From Salaquimonas pukyongi (GTDB lineage: Bacteria > Pseudomonadota > Alphaproteobacteria > Rhizobiales > Rhizobiaceae): a DNA stretch of 64,000 nt. The notes beneath the pieces were generated by a model. It saw only the letters and a list, made by a program, of their open reading frames with translations. It made no database searches and was not told the origin of the DNA. Below, in pieces: positions 9,088-16,639 of this stretch. Each line of letters opens with the position of its first letter. Position 1 is the first letter of the stretch. A program made the translations under genes and the position numbers. Location: contig NZ_CP019044.1 of the NCBI RefSeq assembly GCF_001953055.1, positions 1,550,001 through 1,614,000 on the forward strand. Reading direction: 5' to 3'.

Positions 9088-9114
9088 GCCAAACCCCGCC
9101 GTTCACGGTTTGGC
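9088..9114 (-). terminator. stem-loop in the aapJ-aapQ intergenic region
   Basis: On the minus strand GCCAAACC pairs with GGTTTGGC around an 11-nt loop. A shorter GGCC-TTTT-GGCC stem lies next to it (9079-9090). No long U-tract follows, so it is more likely an RNA-stability or attenuation structure than a strong terminator. It sits between the terminator-like hairpin behind aapJ and the aapQ start. Confidence 0.5.
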
Positions 9115-9153
9115 AAAAAGGTCGAAGCGCCGGCACATAGGACCAGTACACAG

Positions 9154-9187
9154 GAAAAGGCCGGCCCGCATGAACGGACCGGCCGGT
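9154..9187 (-). terminator. terminator/attenuator hairpin directly after aapJ
   Basis: Read on the minus strand, GGCCGGTCCG and CGGGCCGGCC form a 10-bp stem with one mismatch and a 6-nt loop (9159-9184), followed by TTTT. It begins 10 bases past the aapJ stop. Partial termination here would leave the binding protein in excess over the membrane parts, as is common for ABC uptake operons. Confidence 0.75.
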
Positions 9188-9193
9188 TTTGTC

Positions 9194-10213
9194 TTAGCGG
9201 ATCGGCGGTGCGTACTGCAGGCCACCGCGCGACCAAAGGTCGTTGACGCCTCGCGAAATCTTCAGCGGGGTGTCCGGGCCGACATTGGCTTCAAACACTT
9301 CAGCATAGTTGCCGACGAGTTTGATCACGTTGGCCGCCCAGTCGTTTCCAAGACCAAGCGCGGCACCGAATTCACCCTCGGTACCAAGCAGACGCTTGAT
9401 GCCCGGATTGTCGGAGCTCATCATCTCGCCGATATTGGCTTTCGATACGCCCAGTTCTTCGGCGTTGACCATTGCGAAATGTACCCACTTCACAATGTTG
9501 AACCACTGGTCGTCGCCCTGGCGGACAACCGGGCCAAGCGGCTCTTTGGAGATGATTTCAGGCAGAACCTGGTGATCGTTGGGGTTCGTCAGCTTCAGGC
9601 GCTGTGCATACAGGCCGGACTGGTCGGTCGTATAAACGTCGCAGCGTCCTGCATCATAGGCAGCAACAACCTCATCGGCCTTTTCAAAGGCAACAATCTC
9701 ATACTCCAGCTTGTTGGCGCGGAAGTAGTCGGCAACGTTGAGCTCGGTCGTGGTGCCGGTATTGGTGCAGACAGAAGCGCCGGAAAGTTCGAGCGCGGAT
9801 TTAACACCAAGATCGTTGCGGACCATGAAGCCCTGGCCGTCATAGTAGTTGACGCCGGCAAAGTTGAGGCCCAGCGTGGTGTCGCGGGACATCGTCCAGG
9901 TGGTGTTGCGCGAAAGCACATCAACTTCACCGGACTGCAGCGCGGTAAAGCGTTCCTTCGCAGAAAGCGGTACGAATTTCACCTTGGTATCGTCGCCGAA
10001 GACCGCTGCGGCGATGCCGCGGCAAAGGTCAACGTCGAGACCGGTCCAGTTGCCGGCGGAGTCCGGATTGGAGAAGCCGGGCAGTCCCTGGCTCACGCCA
10101 CACTGGACAAAGCCTTTGGCCTTCACATCGTCAAGGGTTGCCGCGGAAGCGGCAGTCGTTGCCACGCCCATTGCAGCTGCACCGAGTGCGGCGGAGAGAA
10201 TTTTCTTGTTCAT
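9194..10213 (-). CDS. aapJ: general L-amino-acid ABC transporter substrate-binding protein AapJ
   Basis: Periplasmic binding protein of the Aap importer. The 339-residue precursor has a signal peptide MNKKILSAALGAAAMGVATTAASA. A type II periplasmic-binding fold follows (GFVQCGVSQGLPGFSNPDSAGNWTGLDVDLCRG, SRDTTLGLNFAGVNYYDGQGFMV) and it ends near SRGVNDLWSRGGLQYAPPIR, a tail typical of AapJ. The ATG at 10213 has AAAGG upstream. It is the first gene of aapJQMP and is separated from aapQ by 292 bp of structured RNA-coding sequence, which suggests differential expression. Confidence 0.95.
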   Translation of the reverse strand: MNKKILSAALGAAAMGVATTAASAATLDDVKAKGFVQCGVSQGLPGFSNPDSAGNWTGLDVDLCRGIAAAVFGDDTKVKFVPLSAKERFTALQSGEVDVLSRNTTWTMSRDTTLGLNFAGVNYYDGQGFMVRNDLGVKSALELSGASVCTNTGTTTELNVADYFRANKLEYEIVAFEKADEVVAAYDAGRCDVYTTDQSGLYAQRLKLTNPNDHQVLPEIISKEPLGPVVRQGDDQWFNIVKWVHFAMVNAEELGVSKANIGEMMSSDNPGIKRLLGTEGEFGAALGLGNDWAANVIKLVGNYAEVFEANVGPDTPLKISRGVNDLWSRGGLQYAPPIR

Positions 10214-10657
10214 CAAAACAGCCTTTTCTGTTGTTTTGCTCTGGTTGGCCGGTGCCCGCCCCTGGTGAAACATTCCTGCAGTGGCACAATTCCACCACGG
10301 CATGCCTCACGAAGCCGGTTCACCGGATTCATGCGAATCGAGTTGCCAAGGAAAGAGAAATTTGTGCGCAACGCTCCAAGCTGCGGCAAGCCGAGCCCGG
10401 TTCAAAGCGTCACATTGTAGATCCTCCCCTCGGACAACTCGTCCGATGTGTCACCATCACAAAACATAATGGCGTAAAGGTCAAGGGCGTTTGACGCCAT
10501 TTGTATGGAAATGCGGTCTTTGCGCAAATAAGGTGAACAGGGCTGCCATGGGTCCGGGATATTCCTCCCGGCAGCATTGCCTGGAATTCCTCCGCCCGCA
10601 CGCCGCGAGGCCCCGCCTGGAGCGAAGCCCGCAGGCCAACAGCGCGAAGTCAGAAAA
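10214..10657. other. non-coding stretch upstream of aapJ
   Basis: The stretch between the aapJ start and the 3' end of the tRNA-Ser gene holds no supported gene. The aapJ promoter should lie in its lower-numbered part, but I cannot point to a convincing -35/-10 pair. I see no strong hairpin. Confidence 0.5.
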
Positions 10658-10747
<90 letters not shown>

Positions 10748-10884
10748 GGATGCGGACGCGCCGCCTGTGCCGCGTTGCGGTCGATACAAGTGCCTAATGG
10801 GCCATTCGCCACAATTTTTCAACCATTAGTGCCGTCCGGGCATCAACGAATTTTTGAAAAACCTGAAGGGTTTGAAATCCGATG

Positions 10885-10914
10885 AAAAAAGGACCGGCGC
10901 GAGCCGGTCCTTTT
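10885..10914 (-). terminator. rho-independent terminator of the BMP transporter operon
   Basis: A perfect 8-bp stem GGACCGGC/GCCGGTCC with a 4-nt loop (10891-10910) is followed on the minus strand by six U. It lies 52 bases after the stop of the binding-protein gene. Four T also follow on the plus strand, but no plus-strand gene ends here. Confidence 0.88.
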
Positions 10915-10965
10915 GACGATGCATCAGGGATATTGCCGAACCCGGAAAACCCCGTTTACGCCGGT

Positions 10966-12048
10966 TTACTGCGGCAACTGGTCGTCAACACCTTCGACGT
11001 AGAAGTTGATGCCCAGCAGTTCGCCGTCTTCAGCCACCTGACCGTCTTCAAGCCAGACCGAGCCGTCCTGTTTCTTGACCGGTCCGGTAAACGGGTTGAA
11101 CTCACCGGACTTGATCTTCGCTTCGGTTTCTTCGGCCATCGCCTTCACATCGTCCGGCATGTTGGTATAGGGCGCCATGACCACATGGCCTTCTGCCATG
11201 CCGGCCCATACATCCACCTGTTCCCAGGTGCCTTCCAGAACGGCCTTGACCCGCTCGATGTAATACGGACCCCAGTCGTCGATGATGGCGGTAAGCTGTG
11301 TCTGCTTGCCGAAATCGATCATGTCAGAGGCCTGGCCGAACGCCTTGACACCACGCTCGGCAGCAACCTGCATCGGCGCCGTGGAGTCGGTGTGCTGGGT
11401 GATGATGTCGGCGCCCTGGTCAATCAGCGCCTTGGCGGCGTCTGCTTCCTTGCCCGGATCAAACCAGGTATTCGCCCAGACGACCTTCAGCTTGAAGTCT
11501 GGATTGACCGACTGCGCACCAAGGGTGAAGGCATTGATGCCCATGACGACCTCGGGGATCGGGAAGGATGCAATGTAACCGGCAACGCCGGCTTTTGACA
11601 TCTTGGCCGCGATCTGGCCCTGCACGTAGCGTCCTTCATGGAACTTCGAATTATAAGTCGACACGTTGTCGTGCTCGCGCTTGTAGCCCGTGGCGTGCTC
11701 AAACTTCACATCGGGAAACTTTGCTGCAACCTTGTTGGTCGCGTCCATATAGCCGAAGGAGGTGGTAAAGATGATGTTGCAGCCTGAACGGGCAAACCGT
11801 TCAATGGCGCGTTCTGCATCCGCGCCTTCCGGCACGCTTTCCAGGTAAGCCGTTTCCACCTTGTCGCCCAGCGCCTCTTCAAGGTCGAGCCGTCCACGGT
11901 CATGCTGGTAGGACCAGCCGAAATCCCCGATCGGGCCCACATAGATGAAGCAGGCCTTTACCTTCTCCATCCCGTGGCTTGCCGCAAGGGCGGAGCCGGC
12001 ACTGAGCGCCAGTGCAAATGCGGCTGCAATTCCGAGCATTTTTTTCAT
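10966..12048 (-). CDS. BMP family ABC transporter substrate-binding protein
   Basis: A 360-residue periplasmic protein of the BmpA/Med/PnrA type, which bind purine nucleosides. Signal peptide MKKMLGIAAAFALALSAGSALAASHG; the family N-terminus KACFIYVGPIGDFGWSYQHDRGRLDLEE follows. Further features are CNIIFTTSFGYMDATNKVAAKFPDVKFEHATGY and GADIITQHTDSTAPMQVAAERGVKAFGQASDM. The ATG at 12048 has GGAAGGAAT upstream; the frame runs open to 12438 but that part overlaps the permease gene. It is last in the order ATPase, permease, permease, binding protein. Nucleosides are the likely substrate by family; the exact one is unproven. Confidence 0.93.
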   Translation of the reverse strand: MKKMLGIAAAFALALSAGSALAASHGMEKVKACFIYVGPIGDFGWSYQHDRGRLDLEEALGDKVETAYLESVPEGADAERAIERFARSGCNIIFTTSFGYMDATNKVAAKFPDVKFEHATGYKREHDNVSTYNSKFHEGRYVQGQIAAKMSKAGVAGYIASFPIPEVVMGINAFTLGAQSVNPDFKLKVVWANTWFDPGKEADAAKALIDQGADIITQHTDSTAPMQVAAERGVKAFGQASDMIDFGKQTQLTAIIDDWGPYYIERVKAVLEGTWEQVDVWAGMAEGHVVMAPYTNMPDDVKAMAEETEAKIKSGEFNPFTGPVKKQDGSVWLEDGQVAEDGELLGINFYVEGVDDQLPQ

Positions 12049-12098
12049 GACATTCCTTCCTGTTTGTTTCCGGATTGTGTCCCGGTTTCTGTGATGTA

Positions 12099-13073
12099 TC
12101 AGCGATCCGGCACGAAGCCGCGTCCCAGCATGGCCGGCGTGTTGATCAGTGTCAGCCTGCGGTTTCTGGAAATCAAGACCAGAACCGCGATCGTTGCAAG
12201 ATAGGGCAGCGATGAAAGAAACTGTGCGGGAATGGATTTCAGCAGCGCCATGATGCCATAGACCGGCCCCGGCAGAAATTCCAGATCGCCGAGGTTCAGC
12301 GCCTGGATATGCAATTGCATGATGGTGATGGCCCCGAACAGATACGCCCCGAACAAAATACGCCAGGGCCGCCAGGATGCAAAAACCACCAGCGCAAGCG
12401 CAATCCAGCCGCGCCCTGCCGTCATGTTCTCGATCCACTGGGTTGTGTAGACCAGCGAGAGGTGCGATCCGGCAAGCCCGGCGCAGGCACCGCCGAACAT
12501 CACCGCCAGATACCGCACCCGCGAAACACTGATGCCAAGCGCATGGGCGGAGTGGTGATTATCGCCGACACTGCGCAGGATCAGTCCGCCCTTGGTCCTG
12601 AACAGGAACCAGGAAACCGCGAAAACCAGTGCGATGGAAACGTAGAACAGCGCGTCCTGGGCAAACAAAAGCCGCCCGATCAGCGGTATCTCCGAAAGTA
12701 CGGGAACGACAATGGGCTGCAGCTTGACACCCGGAACGCCAACAAACGCCTCGCCCCACAGGCCGGAAAGGCCGAGGCCCAAAATGGTCAGCGCGAGGCC
12801 GGTTGCCACCTGGTTGGTTACCAGGGTTACGGCCAGAAAGGCGAACAACAGCGAGAACAGGGCACCGATCACCATGCCGCCCAACGCGCCGACATAGGGA
12901 TTGCCGCTCATCTGGGCAAAGGCAAAACCGCCAATCGCCCCCATGATCATCATGCCTTCCACGCCCAGATTGAGCACGCCCGACCGCTCGGCCACCAGTT
13001 CACCCATGGCAGCGATCAGCAATGGCGTTGCAGCGGTAAAAACGGTCAGCAGTATGGCTTCCGTCATTCCCAT
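12099..13073 (-). CDS. BMP-type ABC transporter permease (second subunit)
   Basis: A 324-residue inner-membrane permease of the branched-chain/ribose superfamily (BPD_transp_2). It matches the YufQ/NupQ-type subunit with TPLLIAAMGELVAERSGVLNLGVEGMMIMGAIGGF at the N-terminus and a later hydrophobic series ending PAMLGRGFVPDR. The ELVAERSGVLNLGVEG segment is the family's coupling signature. Its ATG abuts the stop codon of the upstream permease (TAG then ATG), a sign of translational coupling. It works with the adjacent permease and ATPase to import nucleosides. Confidence 0.92.
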   Translation of the reverse strand: MGMTEAILLTVFTAATPLLIAAMGELVAERSGVLNLGVEGMMIMGAIGGFAFAQMSGNPYVGALGGMVIGALFSLLFAFLAVTLVTNQVATGLALTILGLGLSGLWGEAFVGVPGVKLQPIVVPVLSEIPLIGRLLFAQDALFYVSIALVFAVSWFLFRTKGGLILRSVGDNHHSAHALGISVSRVRYLAVMFGGACAGLAGSHLSLVYTTQWIENMTAGRGWIALALVVFASWRPWRILFGAYLFGAITIMQLHIQALNLGDLEFLPGPVYGIMALLKSIPAQFLSSLPYLATIAVLVLISRNRRLTLINTPAMLGRGFVPDR

Positions 13074-14171
13074 CTAGCTGTTCTCCACTTTTGGGGATGA
13101 TACCGAACGGGCGGTTACAAACCGGATGCGGAAGTGGATCAGCGTATCGCAGGCAAGCACCAGGAAAAGCAGCATGCCCTGAAACACCCTTGCCGACTTG
13201 TCGGAAATCTGCAGCGAAATCTGCGCTGCTTCACCGCCCAGATAGGTCAGCGCCAGCACCAGTCCTGCAACGATTGCACCCAGCGGGTTCAAGCGGCCCA
13301 GAAAGACGACAATGATGGCGGCAAAGCCGTAACCGACCGAAAGCTTCTCATTAAGGTGCTGTACGGCGCCGGCAACCTCGATAATGCCGGCAAGCCCGGC
13401 CAGAGCCCCCGAAAGCAGAAAGGCAAAAAACGTCATTTTGGCTGAAGAAAACCCGGCAAACCGCCCTGCCCTGGGATTTTGGCCGAGCACCCGTACTTCA
13501 AAGCCTTTCATCGTTCTGGTAATCATCAGCCAGACCAGCACGGCGGCAACAACGGCAAACAGAATGCCGATATTGGCCCGGCCCGAAGCCGGAAACATCT
13601 CCGGCAGCAAGGCGAAGTCGTTGAAGGTGACGGTACCGGGAAAGCTGAACCCCTGCGGATTGCGCCAGGGCCCGCGCACCAGCCAGTCAACGAAAAGCTG
13701 TGCCACATAGACCAGCATCAGACTGGTGAGAATCTCGTTTGTGTTGAAGCGGCTTTTCAAAAAGGCCGGGATGGCGGCAAAGGCCGCACCGCCCGCCATG
13801 GCGAAGACGAGCATCAGCGGCAGGGTGATGAAGGACTGGAAATCCGGCGCCAAAACCGGAATGGCCGATCCGGCAACCGCCCCCATCAGGAACTGTCCCT
13901 CCGCACCGATGTTCCAGTTGTTGGAAAGATAACAGACCGACAGGCCCACCGCGATCAGGATCAGCGGCGTTGCCTTGATCAGCAATTCATGCAGCGACCA
14001 GGTCTCCGTCAGCGGTTCGATGAAATAGGAATACATCGCCTGAACGGGGTCCTTGCCGAGCGCCATGAACACGATGGCGCCCAGCAAAACGGTCAGCAAC
14101 AGCGCAATCACCGGGGACAAATAGGAAAACAGTTGCGACGGCATCTGGCGCCTGGAAACTTCAATGCGCAT
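13074..14171 (-). CDS. BMP-type ABC transporter permease (first subunit)
   Basis: A 365-residue inner-membrane permease of the YufP/NupP type. It has about ten hydrophobic spans and the characteristic LLIKATPLILIAVGLSVCYLSNNWNIGAEGQFLMGAVAGSA. The ATG at 14171 (MRIEVSRRQ) overlaps the end of the ATPase gene by 11 bp. A start 17 codons earlier is possible but would lie deep inside the ATPase frame. It is third from last in the operon and is directly coupled to the second permease. Confidence 0.92.
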   Translation of the reverse strand: MRIEVSRRQMPSQLFSYLSPVIALLLTVLLGAIVFMALGKDPVQAMYSYFIEPLTETWSLHELLIKATPLILIAVGLSVCYLSNNWNIGAEGQFLMGAVAGSAIPVLAPDFQSFITLPLMLVFAMAGGAAFAAIPAFLKSRFNTNEILTSLMLVYVAQLFVDWLVRGPWRNPQGFSFPGTVTFNDFALLPEMFPASGRANIGILFAVVAAVLVWLMITRTMKGFEVRVLGQNPRAGRFAGFSSAKMTFFAFLLSGALAGLAGIIEVAGAVQHLNEKLSVGYGFAAIIVVFLGRLNPLGAIVAGLVLALTYLGGEAAQISLQISDKSARVFQGMLLFLVLACDTLIHFRIRFVTARSVSSPKVENS

Positions 14172-15747
14172 GCCCGGCCCCCACATCATGGGTTTCACGG
14201 GAGTCGCGCTCGGTATGGGCACCGCCCATCAGCAGGCCGATTTTTTCCCGTGTCACCTCGCCTGCCCGCCCCGCTTCGGCAATGGTGCCGTCATGCATGA
14301 CGAGTATGCGGTCGGCCACCTCGAAGATTTCGTCCAGATCCTGGGAGATCATCAGCACCGCAGAGCCCGATGCCGCCAGGTCGATCAGGGCCTGGCGGAT
14401 ACGGCTTGCTGCCCCCGCATCCACGCCCCATGTCGGCTGGTTGACCACCAGGATCGATGGTTGCCGGTCGAGTTCGCGCCCCATGATGAACTTTTGAAGA
14501 TTGCCGCCAGACAAAGCCGATGCGGCAGGATTTTCAGCCGACTTGCGCACATCCATGTCGCTGCAGATGCGCTTGGTGGCCTTTTCCACCATCTCTTCCC
14601 AGACAACGCCCAGCCTGCCGAACCGCTGAAAGGCGACCGAATCGGAAGCATGACGTGCCAGCAGCAGGTTTTCGGTCAGTGTCATGCCGGGAACCGCGCC
14701 ATGGCCCAGCCGCTCTTCGGGGACGAAGGCGGCGCCAAGCTTGCGCCGCGCATTGATGTCGAGATTGCCCACCGCCTGCCCGCGCATGACGATCGCGTCA
14801 TTGGCCGAGGTTACCTCGCCGGAGACGACGTCAAACAATTCGCTTTGCCCGTTGCCCGCCACCCCGGCAATTCCCGCAATTTCGCCCGCCTTGACCGAGA
14901 TGGCGATGTTTTTCAGGCCGATTGCAAACGGCGTTGCCGGCGGCAGGCTGGCATCGCAAACCTCAAGCAGCGCTTCGCCTGCCTGTGCCGTGCGTTCCTG
15001 CCGCTGTACTTCGGCTACCTCGGAGCCAACCATCATGGAAGCAAGGCTTGCAGCCGTTTCCTGCCGCGGGTCGCATTCGCCCACCACCTTGCCGTGGCGC
15101 AATATGGTGGCGCGGTCGCACATCGCTTTGACTTCCTCAAGCCGGTGCGAAATGTAGAGGATGGAACGGCCCTCATCGCGCAACCGCTTCAAGGTGACAA
15201 ACAGGTTGTCAGCCTCCTGCGGCGTCAGCACGGAGGTTGGCTCGTCAAGGATGATCAGTTCGGGATCCTGCAGCAGGCAACGCACGATCTCCACCCGCTG
15301 GCGCTCGCCGACGGAAAGATCGCCGATATGCGTGGAGGCATGCAGTGGCAGGCCGTATTCTTCCGACAGGCGCTCGGCATCGCGCGCCACCTGCTCAATG
15401 GTATGTCCCGGACCCAGCGACAAAACGATGTTGTCGGCAACGGTGAGCGACTCAAAAAGCGAGAAGTGCTGGAAGACCATGCCGATGCCAAGCGAACGTG
15501 CAAAGGACGGGCTGGTGACCTTGACGGCCTCCCCCTTCCACACAATTTCGCCGGCCGTGGGATGCAGCGAACCGTAGAGCATTTTGACGAGGGTCGACTT
15601 TCCGGCGCCGTTTTCACCCAGCAAGGCGTGAATTTCGCCCTTGCCGATCGACAGGTCGAGTGAATCGTTCGCCTTCAGCGTGCCGAATATTTTCGTCAGC
15701 CCGCGAACGTCCAGCAATGGGGCATCACCGGCTGCGCTACTCGCCAT
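14161..15747 (-). CDS. BMP-type ABC transporter ATP-binding protein (two ATPase domains)
   Basis: A 528-residue protein with tandem ABC domains, as in sugar and nucleoside importers of the RbsA/NupO type. Domain 1 (~10-240) has Walker A GENGAGKST, signature LSVGERQRVEI and Walker B LIILDEPTSVL. Domain 2 (~260-505) has the degenerate loop GVAGNGQSE and signature ALSGGNLQK, the usual asymmetry. The ATG at 15747 gives the expected N-terminus. The strong Shine-Dalgarno (AGGAGGAGGAACC) lies ~18 nt upstream and is better placed for a 7-codon out-of-frame ORF that starts at 15760 and stops inside this gene. First gene of the operon. Confidence 0.93.
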   Translation of the reverse strand: MASSAAGDAPLLDVRGLTKIFGTLKANDSLDLSIGKGEIHALLGENGAGKSTLVKMLYGSLHPTAGEIVWKGEAVKVTSPSFARSLGIGMVFQHFSLFESLTVADNIVLSLGPGHTIEQVARDAERLSEEYGLPLHASTHIGDLSVGERQRVEIVRCLLQDPELIILDEPTSVLTPQEADNLFVTLKRLRDEGRSILYISHRLEEVKAMCDRATILRHGKVVGECDPRQETAASLASMMVGSEVAEVQRQERTAQAGEALLEVCDASLPPATPFAIGLKNIAISVKAGEIAGIAGVAGNGQSELFDVVSGEVTSANDAIVMRGQAVGNLDINARRKLGAAFVPEERLGHGAVPGMTLTENLLLARHASDSVAFQRFGRLGVVWEEMVEKATKRICSDMDVRKSAENPAASALSGGNLQKFIMGRELDRQPSILVVNQPTWGVDAGAASRIRQALIDLAASGSAVLMISQDLDEIFEVADRILVMHDGTIAEAGRAGEVTREKIGLLMGGAHTERDSRETHDVGAGHAH

Positions 15748-15777
15748 CGGTTGAGCTCATTTGGTTCCTCCTCCTCG
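15737..15777 (-). promoter_or_regulatory. strong ribosome-binding site and 7-codon leader ORF overlapping the transporter ATPase start
   Basis: The minus strand reads GAGGAGGAGGAACCAA, then an ATG at 15760 opening MSSTDGE and a TAG that overlaps the ATPase gene, whose own ATG is at 15747 in another frame. An in-frame TGA (15757-15759) stops any longer ATPase N-terminus. The arrangement suggests that ribosomes load at the leader and reinitiate at the ATPase start. Confidence 0.5.
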
Positions 15778-15875
15778 TCCTACTAGGTACCAAACAAAAT
15801 GCATTGTCCAGCGCCGGTTTGCTGCGGGCGCTGCCTGAAGCCGATTATTCACAGGGGCGCAAGTAGCGGGCAAAG

Positions 15876-15904
15876 AAAAACCGCCGCAAACCTTGCGGCG
15901 GTTT
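15876..15904 (-). terminator. rho-independent terminator of hupB
   Basis: AAACCGCCGCAA pairs with TTGCGGCGGTTT around the loop ACC (12 bp, 15878-15904) and is followed by a run of five T on the minus strand. It lies 60 bases after the hupB stop. Confidence 0.92.
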
Positions 15905-15963
15905 GAAATTTGATTGCAAAAAAATCCGGCCGTGCAAGAGCCCGATTTCCCGCAGTAAGGAAC

Positions 15964-16239
15964 TTACCGGTTAACGGCTTCCTTCAGCGCCTTGCCCGGC
16001 TTGAACCGCGGGGCCTTGGATGCCGGCACCTGAATGGTTGCTCCGGTTTGCGGATTGCGGGCTGTCGTTGCCTTTCGGTTGGCAACCACAAAGTTGCCAA
16101 ATCCGACGAGACGCACTTCATCCCCCTGGCTGAGAGCCGAGGTAATGCCACCGAGCACCGCATCTACAGCTTCGGATGCCTGGGCTTTTGTTATGGATGC
16201 CTGATCAGCAACGGAAGCAATAAGCTCGTTTTTGTTCAT
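15964..16239 (-). CDS. hupB: DNA-binding protein HU
   Basis: A 91-residue nucleoid protein that bends and packages DNA as a dimer. The sequence follows the HU family throughout: MNKNELIASVADQA, the dimer core EAVDAVLGGI, GFGNFVVANRKA and the DNA-binding arm with ARNPQTGATIQVPASKAPRFKPGKALKEAVN. AAAGGAAAA precedes the ATG. It sits downstream of lon on the same strand with its own terminator; the clpX-lon-hup neighbourhood is common in alphaproteobacteria. Confidence 0.96.
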   Translation of the reverse strand: MNKNELIASVADQASITKAQASEAVDAVLGGITSALSQGDEVRLVGFGNFVVANRKATTARNPQTGATIQVPASKAPRFKPGKALKEAVNR

Positions 16240-16639
16240 CGTGTTTTCCTTTCAATAGGCGCGCACGCGCATTGCACCTCTGCAAAATCGCACTTTTCGG
16301 CGAAGCGGCACAACAAGAATCCCAGTTTTCAGGGCTTTTTGGCCCGATTCGGTGTATTTTTCGGATTTGTCAATGCCCGCTTTGGTGCCGAATTTGCCGT
16401 TGCGGGACACACAAGGCAGGTTTATCGCCAGGCTGCGATTCGTGGAAAAACCTCAGGTTGCGGCCAAATTGAAGCTGCTTCGCCCGATCACGGAGAGCGC
16501 TCTGTCCTTGCCACCGGCCGCCGTGGTGGCAGGAAAAATCCGGCAGAAGAACGTTCATCATCAGCCCTTGCCATAAAGAAAAACCCCGGCTGACAGACAG
16601 CCGGGGTTGAGCAGTCTCAAAGGTGACAGAACCCGATGA
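16240..16639. other. intergenic region between hupB and lon
   Basis: 400 bp with no supported gene. It holds the lon terminator (16577-16608) and must hold the hupB promoter. Short open frames here lack ribosome-binding sites and family features. Confidence 0.6.
16577..16608 (-). terminator. rho-independent terminator of lon
   Basis: AACCCCGGCTG and CAGCCGGGGTT form an 11-bp perfect stem with a 5-nt loop (16582-16608). A T-run follows on the minus strand. It lies about 30 bases after the lon stop. Confidence 0.92.
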
